Shown here piece after piece: positions 26,000-32,639 of a stretch of 64,000 bases of DNA (positions are counted from its first letter, which is position 1; each line of letters begins with the position of its first letter). The stretch comes from JAMXLG01 sp963765935 (GTDB lineage Bacteria; Vulcanimicrobiota; Vulcanimicrobiia; Vulcanimicrobiales; Vulcanimicrobiaceae). The notes below the pieces were generated by a model. That model was not told where the DNA came from and made no database searches. It was given only the letters and a program-made list of their open reading frames with translations. The DNA lies in NCBI GenBank assembly GCA_963765935.1, contig CAVXXX010000001.1, positions 1,116,001 through 1,180,000 on the forward strand, in the 5' to 3' direction. The position numbers and the translations under genes are program-made.

Positions 26000-27001
26000 C
26001 TACCCTTTGACGAGCAGATGAAGGTTGAATCGCTTGGCCTTATCGTGCCAAACATGTGACACGCTAAAGCCCGTTCCGGTCGCCAGCGCCGCGATATCAT
26101 TGTCGTCGAACTTATGTGACGACTCCGTATGGATGCGTTCGCCTTTGCGGAAGTGCACGATCGTCTTGAGCGCGTCGATTGCAACGTTTTGCGAACGCGA
26201 CGACTCCAGATACGAATCGACAACGCCGGCCTTCGGGTCATATTCGGCGACGTGTTTGAACGCGCGTAAGTCGAACGTGCCGTCCAACTCGCGATTGATT
26301 CGGGCGAGGATGTTTTTATCAAATGCCGATGTTACGCCGGTTGGATCGTCATACGCTCGTTCCAACACCTTCGGATCTTTCTTCCGGTCCGTTCCGAGCA
26401 AGAGCCCGTCCCCGGGTCGCAACGCTTCCGCGATGAGCGTGACCAACGCACGCGCGTCTTCGGGCGCATAGTTCCCGATATTCGATCCCATTAACATCGC
26501 GAGCACGCGGCGGTCAAATCGCAGCACTCCCGACTTCAGAACGGTGAAATAGTCACCCGCATATGCACGCACCGATAGGGTGGGAAAAGTTTCAACAAGC
26601 GATGCGGATGAACCGCGCAGCGCATCGACGGAAATATCGATCGGACTATACACCAAACTCTTTTGCGCGCGCAGCGCTTCACCGATCAGCAGCCGTGTCT
26701 TGATCGCGCTTCCGCTGCCTAATTCGAGAAAATCGACGGGTTCATCGAGAACGCGCACGATTTGCCATCCCCAATCGCGCAAGATCTCCGTCTCGGCCGC
26801 GGTCAGATAGTATTCCGGAAGATGCGTGATCGCTTCAAAAAGCGCCGATCCGAGATCGTCGTAAAAGTATTTCGAGGCGAGCCGCTTCGGCGACGCACTA
26901 AGGCCCTCGAGCACGTCGTCGGCAAAAGTGTGGCCGGCGGCGGCACGAGGAAGTTCGACGATCTCGAACCGTTTGGTACTTGGCGTAATCGGTCGGTACA
27001 T
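26000..27001 (-). CDS. egtD: L-histidine N-alpha-methyltransferase EgtD
   Basis: 333 residues of the EgtD family, which trimethylates histidine to hercynine, the first step of ergothioneine synthesis. Characteristic parts are SKYFYDDLGSALFEAITHLPEYY, the SAM-binding LELGSGSAIKTRLL, YSPIDIS and GSNIGNY; the end FNLHLLVKG is typical too. No EgtB, EgtC or EgtE gene is visible within this window. ATG 27001. The next gene downstream on the strand is the S9 peptidase after 27 bp, probably unrelated in function. Family call secure. Confidence 0.93.
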   Translation of the reverse strand: MYRPITPSTKRFEIVELPRAAAGHTFADDVLEGLSASPKRLASKYFYDDLGSALFEAITHLPEYYLTAAETEILRDWGWQIVRVLDEPVDFLELGSGSAIKTRLLIGEALRAQKSLVYSPIDISVDALRGSSASLVETFPTLSVRAYAGDYFTVLKSGVLRFDRRVLAMLMGSNIGNYAPEDARALVTLIAEALRPGDGLLLGTDRKKDPKVLERAYDDPTGVTSAFDKNILARINRELDGTFDLRAFKHVAEYDPKAGVVDSYLESSRSQNVAIDALKTIVHFRKGERIHTESSHKFDDNDIAALATGTGFSVSHVWHDKAKRFNLHLLVKG

Positions 27002-27069
27002 ACACCCTCCGGGGTCGGTATTATCACCCCAACGCCGGCAAGGCGGCCACGGGTTTCATCCGGAGCGTT

Positions 27070-27537
27070 TTACTTGGGGCAGACGTTCCGGATAGCAGTT
27101 TCAGCAGCGGGATCGGCCGGAGAATGAAGCGGCCGGGCGTACATCGCCATGTACGTCTTACCCCTCACGTCGGTGGCTAAAAACTGAATCTCTGAAGGTT
27201 CGGAGACCTGCTCGCCGGGATCGGTCTTCGCCTGCCCTTCAAGCATGGCAAAAATCGCATCTTGCGCGCCGTCGCAGATCTTGATCTTTTCCTTCTTCTG
27301 AATATGCGCGTCTTTGAAGTCTGCTCGCGTCATCGCTTTGTTCAGGTCCATTTGCACCGGCAGTGAGAACAGCACGAGCACGGTATGCGGCTCGCGCGAC
27401 CAGAGCTGCATGAACGGACCGAAGGACGCTTTCGCGTGATATGACGGCGGCGCTTGAAATGTGACCGAATCGGACGCGCTTCCGCACGCTGCAACAAACG
27501 CGACCGCAACGGCAATAAGCGGAAGCCGAATTTTCAT
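27070..27537 (-). CDS. Lipoprotein of unknown function
   Basis: About 155 residues: signal with lipobox (KIRLPLIAVAVAFVAACGS), then a compact domain with FMQLWSREPHTVLVLFSLPVQ and ATDVRGKTYMAMYARP, and cysteines at ICDG and near the C-terminus (NVCPK) that might pair. No family recognised. ATG 27537 lies after GAAGG and 10 bp downstream of the lytic transglycosylase stop, so they are likely co-transcribed. The domain may have an envelope role, but that is only by association. Confidence 0.75.
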   Translation of the reverse strand: MKIRLPLIAVAVAFVAACGSASDSVTFQAPPSYHAKASFGPFMQLWSREPHTVLVLFSLPVQMDLNKAMTRADFKDAHIQKKEKIKICDGAQDAIFAMLEGQAKTDPGEQVSEPSEIQFLATDVRGKTYMAMYARPLHSPADPAAETAIRNVCPK

Positions 27538-27547
27538 GGGCCGACCT

Positions 27548-28270
27548 TCAACGCGTGCGGCGAAACTCTTGTCGGGTACGTTCGTATCCAGCAATACGAG
27601 CCCATCGCTCGTAGATCAGTGCGACATACTCTTTCGTTTCCGCATACGGAGGAACGCCGTGATACTTCGCGACCGCTTCCGGCCCCGCGTTATATGCCGC
27701 GAGCGCAACCGCAAACGGATCGTCGTACCGCGCGCGGTACTGCCGGTAGTACGTTCCCAACAACTGTGCCGCACCATCGATCGCATCGAACGGATCGAAC
27801 GGATCGACACCGTACGCATCCGCCGTATCGATCGTAAATTGCGCGATGCCGACGGCGCCCGCCGGCGACACTGCGCCGGGGTCGAACGCCGATTCTTGCA
27901 AAAGCGTCGCGCCGAGAAATTCCGGCGGCAACCCGTGGGCACGAGCCGCGCGCACGGTCGCATCAGCAAGCGTCATCGCGCCGGCGGCGGTGAGCCGTGG
28001 ATTCGTGCGCATGGCCCCGCGAGCGATAGCCATTTCCGGGTAAGAAACATGCGATCCGTCTTCCACGAGCCGTGCGCCGAGAAGCGCGTCGACATGCGCC
28101 GGAGACGGCCAGCTTAATGCGGTGTTAAGCACGCGGTCGAGTTGAGGAATTGCTATGTTGCGTGCATGCATTGTACGGTCAAAGGTAGATGGAACGCAGC
28201 CGCACAACATGGCGGCAGCGGCAACAACGAGTATAACGGTCTTAGGACGAAGGAAACGCTTCAAATGCAT
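27548..28270 (-). CDS. Lytic transglycosylase lipoprotein (SLT family)
   Basis: 240 residues with a lipoprotein signal (lipobox LCGC, C25) and a soluble-lytic-transglycosylase domain. The catalytic glutamate is E126 in LLQESAFDP, followed by GAVGIAQF and AAYNAGPEAVAKY. It would cleave peptidoglycan between MurNAc and GlcNAc from the outer-membrane side. The apparent ATG forms ATGCAT with the start of the divergent hydroxylase gene, so one of the two starts may be wrong; no SD is visible for this one. A lipoprotein gene follows 10 bp downstream. Confidence 0.9.
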   Translation of the reverse strand: MHLKRFLRPKTVILVVAAAAMLCGCVPSTFDRTMHARNIAIPQLDRVLNTALSWPSPAHVDALLGARLVEDGSHVSYPEMAIARGAMRTNPRLTAAGAMTLADATVRAARAHGLPPEFLGATLLQESAFDPGAVSPAGAVGIAQFTIDTADAYGVDPFDPFDAIDGAAQLLGTYYRQYRARYDDPFAVALAAYNAGPEAVAKYHGVPPYAETKEYVALIYERWARIAGYERTRQEFRRTR

Positions 28271-28792
28271 CTAGCGCTGGCGACGCTCATCGTACTTGTG
28301 GTAGGAGATTTTACGTCGACATTCTTCTATCACGTCCCGCAGCATCTTTGGTTTACGCTGCATCTGCGCACGCATCACGATCGCCGCCGCTCGTACTGGG
28401 ATCACGCGGTGATCTCTCGCAACCCTGAAGTCTTACTTGACGGACTCCTCGGTGCGGTTCCGTACCTCGTGATCGCTGCAATCGTCTGGCAAATTTCATG
28501 GCCGGGCGCCCTGCTCGGGCTCGCTCTCGGACAGCTCCACGTCTGGTGGAGGCATACGACAGAAATCGGATGGCGCACGCCGGCCTGGCTGCATGCAATC
28601 GCGCGGCCGCTTCAGATTGTCCTGCCCGAGGACCACGACGGCCACCACCGAAACCCCGACATCGAGTTTGGCGACATCTTCCGCTTTTACGATGCTCCGG
28701 CCCGGGTCCTCATTGCCAAACTTGCCCCGACCAGCCGGCGCGTACGGAATGCGGCCCTTCGACGATCGAAGCGCGCGCCAGTTCGGGCTTAG
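28265..28792 (+). CDS. Fatty-acid-hydroxylase-superfamily membrane protein
   Basis: 175 residues, several membrane helices and the histidine clusters of the di-iron hydroxylase superfamily: HVPQH (23-27), HLRTHH (33-38) and EDHDGHH (ending 129). This fits the HX3H, HX3HH, HX2HH pattern of sterol desaturase/fatty-acid hydroxylases, though it is short for the family. It would oxidise a lipid or carotenoid in the membrane. A GGAA lies about 10 nt before the ATG. It is 9 bp upstream of a glycolipid-synthase-like gene, suggesting a joint lipid pathway. Substrate unknown. Confidence 0.75.
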   Translation: MHLALATLIVLVVGDFTSTFFYHVPQHLWFTLHLRTHHDRRRSYWDHAVISRNPEVLLDGLLGAVPYLVIAAIVWQISWPGALLGLALGQLHVWWRHTTEIGWRTPAWLHAIARPLQIVLPEDHDGHHRNPDIEFGDIFRFYDAPARVLIAKLAPTSRRVRNAALRRSKRAPVRA

Positions 28793-28801
28793 GAGCAATA
28801 A

Positions 28802-30013
28802 TTGACCAAACGGGCACTCTTTTTGATCTCGGACACCGGCGGCGGACACCGAAGCGCATCAAACGCAATTACCGCCGCCCTGGACGAGATCGAAGAGCCT
28901 TTTGCCTTCGAGCATCGCATCGAAGACGTCGCTGCTCATTGCTCGTTTCCGCTGACTCAGCTCGGCCTCGGATACAGCATGGCGCTACGGTACGCGCCAC
29001 CGGTCTACGGCGCGCTCTACTACGCAACAAACGGACGGCGGCGCTATAGGGCTCTCGTCCGTTTTTGTGAGCCGCTCTACCGCGAACGCCTTCGCGATCT
29101 CTTCCTCAGTTATAAGCCCGACGTCATCGTCTCCGTTCATCCGCTACTCAATCACGCGGCGCTTCGCGCGCGCGCCGACGCCGGGATGGAAAACATTCCG
29201 ATCGTCACGGTTATCACCGATCTCGGCAAAGTTCACGAGTCGTGGCTAATGCCCGACGCCGATGCGGTCGTCGTTCCTGCGCGGGAAGTCTACGAACGCG
29301 CGCTCTCGCGCGGCATCTCGCCGTCGCGACTTCGTCTTCTCGGTCAACCCATTCATCCGAGATTCGACGACGTCGTCGGCACAAAGCAAGAGTTACGCGA
29401 CGCTCTCGGATTGCCGCACGATAAAATGATCGTGATGCTGATGGCCGGCGGCGAAGGCGGCGGAAAGCTGCTGCCGACCACGCTTGCGCTCGCGAAAGCG
29501 CGTCTGCCGATCCATCTGCTCGTGGTATGCGGACGAAACGAACCGGTCAAACAAAAGCTCGAAGAGATGGAGCAATCGTTGCCTACGTCGATGACGGTTC
29601 TCGGCTTCACCGACAACATTCCGGAATATTTCCGCGCCGTCGATCTGCTGGTTACCAAAGCCGGGCCGGGATCGCTCGCCGAAGCAAATGCCGCGCAGCT
29701 TCCCGTCGTCGTGTACGATTACGTGCCCGGACAAGAACGCGGCAACGTCGATTTCGTTCGCAACAACGGCCTTGGTGCAATCGCGCTGCACGGCGCGGGG
29801 CAAGTGGTACAAGCGGTGCGAACGCTGATCCGCACGCCGCATCGTTTAGAAGAAATTCGCCGCAATCAAGAGCGTGTTGCGCCCGTTCGCAGCTCACGCC
29901 GTATCGCGGCGCTTATCTCGCAAATCGCAAACACCGGGACGATTCCGGCACAAGACGAGGCGACTGTGCGGCAAGTGTACGCCGCATCGACAACGACGCG
30001 CGCCTCGGCGTAA
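28802..30013 (+). CDS. MGDG-synthase-like glycosyltransferase (GT28)
   Basis: 403 residues, similar to monogalactosyl/monoglucosyl-diacylglycerol synthases and MurG. The N-terminal domain starts LFLISDTGGGHRSASNAI, the acceptor-binding hallmark. The C-terminal domain has LMAGGEGGGKLLP, LLVVCGRNEPVK and the donor-binding TKAGPGSLAEANAAQLPVVV. It probably adds a sugar to a diacylglycerol-type lipid at the inner membrane. TTG start, 6-7 nt after AGGAG. Co-transcribed with the hydroxylase 9 bp upstream. Which sugar and acceptor cannot be told. Confidence 0.88.
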   Translation: MTKRALFLISDTGGGHRSASNAITAALDEIEEPFAFEHRIEDVAAHCSFPLTQLGLGYSMALRYAPPVYGALYYATNGRRRYRALVRFCEPLYRERLRDLFLSYKPDVIVSVHPLLNHAALRARADAGMENIPIVTVITDLGKVHESWLMPDADAVVVPAREVYERALSRGISPSRLRLLGQPIHPRFDDVVGTKQELRDALGLPHDKMIVMLMAGGEGGGKLLPTTLALAKARLPIHLLVVCGRNEPVKQKLEEMEQSLPTSMTVLGFTDNIPEYFRAVDLLVTKAGPGSLAEANAAQLPVVVYDYVPGQERGNVDFVRNNGLGAIALHGAGQVVQAVRTLIRTPHRLEEIRRNQERVAPVRSSRRIAALISQIANTGTIPAQDEATVRQVYAASTTTRASA

Positions 30014-30093
30014 TTCTCACGCATCTGAGCGTTATCTTCGCGCTCGGCCTCAGCAGTGCCGCGACTCTGGCGCGGAATGTACATGCGCCGGTA

Positions 30094-30849
30094 CTAGGGC
30101 TCGATCGCCTTTCGCGACATCCACACCAGGAGTCGACGGGGAGTAATCTTCGGTGAAATGGCAACGAGCTTGTTCGAGAGCCCGGGCACGATAATGTCCC
30201 GCCCGCCCATCATGCCGTCATAACCGGCGCGTGCTACGCCTGACGCTTTCGCCTTCGGCAAACGAAACAGCAAGGTGCCTTTGACATTCGCACGGTCCGC
30301 GAACCCGGTCGCCGTTGCGCCCGGACACAAACACGTGACCGTCACCCCTGTTCCGCGAAGTTCTTCCGCAATCGCTTGCGAAAACGATAGCACATACGCC
30401 TTACACGCATAGTAGACGGCCATAAACGGACCTGGAAGAAACGCCGCAGTTGAAGCGATGTTCATCACGCGCCCCGTTCCGCGTGCGCGCATACCGGGCA
30501 CATACGCGCGTGTCAGTTCGGTGAGGGTAACGACATCGAGCATCATCTCGTCGCGAATGCGCTGCGGATCGAGTTCGTCGAAGCGCCCGTTGCTCGCAAA
30601 CCCAGCGTTATTGATCAGAATATCGCAACTTGGTACGCGTTTTACAAGTTGAGAAGCGGAATCGAGCCGGCTTAGATCAAGGGCAATGCTTTCGACCTCG
30701 ACGCCGTACTGCGCGCGCAACGCCGCGGCGTTTGCTTCAAGCTTGCCGGTCGAGCGCGCGACGAGAACGAGATCGTGCTTATCGGCCGCCAGCAGCTTCG
30801 CGAATTCAAAGCCGAGGCCGCCCGACGCGCCGGTGACGAGCGCTTTCAT
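30094..30849 (-). CDS. Short-chain dehydrogenase/reductase
   Basis: 251 residues with the classical SDR layout: TGASGGLGFEFA nucleotide loop near residues 6-17, NNAG, the catalytic serine in NIASTAAF, and the YYACK active site (YxxxK). The C-terminal lid (SGVARAGYDGMMGGRD) resembles DltE/YqjQ-type SDRs acting on lipids or keto compounds. It ends 80 bp from the convergent glycosyltransferase and starts just after the ROK-kinase gene ends, 15 bp upstream on the strand. Substrate unknown. Confidence 0.9.
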   Translation of the reverse strand: MKALVTGASGGLGFEFAKLLAADKHDLVLVARSTGKLEANAAALRAQYGVEVESIALDLSRLDSASQLVKRVPSCDILINNAGFASNGRFDELDPQRIRDEMMLDVVTLTELTRAYVPGMRARGTGRVMNIASTAAFLPGPFMAVYYACKAYVLSFSQAIAEELRGTGVTVTCLCPGATATGFADRANVKGTLLFRLPKAKASGVARAGYDGMMGGRDIIVPGLSNKLVAISPKITPRRLLVWMSRKAIEP

Positions 30850-30864
30850 CCGCGTACTCCGGCG

Positions 30865-31824
30865 CTACGCACCAATCGTTGTGAGACCGCCGCGGAAGGC
30901 CATCGTTGCAGCGCCGACTTGACCCGCGTCGTTACCGAGTTGGGCGATGACGATCCGTGTCGTACCGCGCGGAACCATCGTCGTTAGTTCGTCGACGCGA
31001 CCGCGGACCGCATCGAGCATGAAATCGGCCGCGCTCGAGACGCCGCCGCCGAGGGCAATGACTTCCGGATTCACAAACGCGATGACGTTCGCAAGTCCGA
31101 TGGAGAGATCGCACGTGAAGTTTTTCCAAGCCGCAAGCGCGTGTTGGTCGCCGGCCTGCGCGGCTTTGCGAATCTTCTTCGAGCCCAATTTATCGCGATC
31201 GACATCGAGCAGACGGCTGCGCGGAAACGACGACTGCACCGCGAACGCGTGGCGGATCAGTCCCGTCCCCGAGGCCTGGGCCTCAAAGCATCCGATCTTG
31301 CCGCAGTTACAGATGAATCCGTCGGTGGGCCGGATTTGATGGTGACCGATCTCACCGGCACCGTATCGATTGCCGAGCACTAAGTCACCGTCCGATACGA
31401 TACCGCCGCCGATGCCCGTGCCGAGCGTGAGCAACACGAAATTCTTCGTACCGCGTCCCATGCCGTAGGTGTATTCGCCGAGCGTCGCGCAACGCGCGTC
31501 ATTCGCGACGTAGACCGGAAGTTCGAAATTCGAGCGAAGCATCTCGCCCAGCGGCACATTCGTCCAGCGGAAGTTCGGACTATAGAGGACGGCGCCGGAC
31601 CGCGGCTCGATATTGCCGGGAGAGCCGATCCCGATACCGGCGCAATTCTTCGCATCGACGTCTTTGAGCGCTTTGCCGATCGAGTCCACCAGGACTTGAC
31701 TGACGTAATCGAACGAAAGGTCCTCGAGGTCGCACTCGTACTGGTGGTGGATGATGCCGTCGTCGCTAACGACGCCGGCCGTAACATGGGATCCGCCAAG
31801 ATCGACACCGATTGCCGTGCGCAC
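30865..31824 (-). CDS. ROK-family sugar kinase (glucokinase-like)
   Basis: About 319 residues with the ASKHA fold: phosphate-1 loop IGVDLGGSHVTAG, LTLGTGIGGGIV, catalytic Asp in VANDARCATLGE, and the ROK zinc motif CNCGKIGCFE. It lacks the winged-helix DNA-binding domain of ROK repressors, so it is an enzyme, most likely phosphorylating glucose or a related hexose. I favour the GTG start because it directly precedes the first strand and follows AAGGGGGAG; ATGs at 31845 and 31839 are alternatives. Likely in one unit with the downstream SDR. Confidence 0.9.
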   Translation of the reverse strand: MRTAIGVDLGGSHVTAGVVSDDGIIHHQYECDLEDLSFDYVSQVLVDSIGKALKDVDAKNCAGIGIGSPGNIEPRSGAVLYSPNFRWTNVPLGEMLRSNFELPVYVANDARCATLGEYTYGMGRGTKNFVLLTLGTGIGGGIVSDGDLVLGNRYGAGEIGHHQIRPTDGFICNCGKIGCFEAQASGTGLIRHAFAVQSSFPRSRLLDVDRDKLGSKKIRKAAQAGDQHALAAWKNFTCDLSIGLANVIAFVNPEVIALGGGVSSAADFMLDAVRGRVDELTTMVPRGTTRIVIAQLGNDAGQVGAATMAFRGGLTTIGA

Positions 31825-31938
31825 GGTCTCCCCCTTCATTTCCATAGCGGCAGAAGTCTATGTGGGCAGGCGAGCTTCATTCTTAACTAAAGCGCTAGGC
31901 CCTACCCGTAACGCGCAGCGAAGTACGGAGTTATCGCT

Positions 31939-32613
31939 ATGGAAACAATCGATCTTATCACGCTGCGTGACATTACCCGCCGCACGGGTCAGCCGACCCA
32001 TCCCGAGCTCCTCGACGCGCGACCCTTGGAACACGTCAAAGAGATCGAAATCACCGAAGAACACATTACCGTTACGTACAACGAAGAAACGACGCGTTAC
32101 TATAACGCGAACGAAGTGACGCATCGTGAATGGGTGTACAAATATAACGACGATCCGGAATTCGTGCGCGCGATCGGCAAAGTCATCGAACTCGCGCGCA
32201 AGCATCTGAAAGATTTACCCGAGAATCTTTCGTGTCCGCCCGGATGCGCCGAGTGCTGCAGCGGATACGAGCCGTTCGTGAGCCGCGCCGACGTGCAGCG
32301 CATCGCGGATCACCTCGGCATGACCTATCAAGACGTGATGGACGAATACATCGTCAAACGCCCATCGGCGGACGGCTTCCACGTCGGCTGGGTGCGCAAA
32401 GTCAGCGACGACCTCGCGGACAATTGCGTCTTTTTGATGGGCTCGAAGAGCGGACACTATTACTGCGGCATTTACGAAGCGCGGCCGCACGACTGCGGAG
32501 ACTTTACGCCGATCGGTTGCGAAGACGTCGATCCGGAGCTCTCGCACAAAGGATCGTACAAAGTTGGCGCGCCGTTCCGTCCGAACCCGCGCCGCCAGCG
32601 GCGCAGGCGTTAA
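31939..32613 (+). CDS. YkgJ-family cysteine-cluster protein
   Basis: 224 residues with the zinc- or iron-binding cysteine pattern of the YkgJ family: CPPGCAECCSG near residue 98, then NCVFL, YYCGIYEARPHDCGDF and IGC. The first about 90 residues are an acidic, lineage-specific extension (EIEITEEHITVTYNEETT). The C-terminus is Arg-rich. Family members are poorly understood; some oxidise or bind metals. Diverges from the ROK kinase across about 115 bp. Identification rests on the cysteine spacing and the PHDCGDF segment. Confidence 0.85.
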   Translation: METIDLITLRDITRRTGQPTHPELLDARPLEHVKEIEITEEHITVTYNEETTRYYNANEVTHREWVYKYNDDPEFVRAIGKVIELARKHLKDLPENLSCPPGCAECCSGYEPFVSRADVQRIADHLGMTYQDVMDEYIVKRPSADGFHVGWVRKVSDDLADNCVFLMGSKSGHYYCGIYEARPHDCGDFTPIGCEDVDPELSHKGSYKVGAPFRPNPRRQRRRR

Positions 32614-32639
32614 CGCGCTCGTAAGGTACTAAAAGCGGC

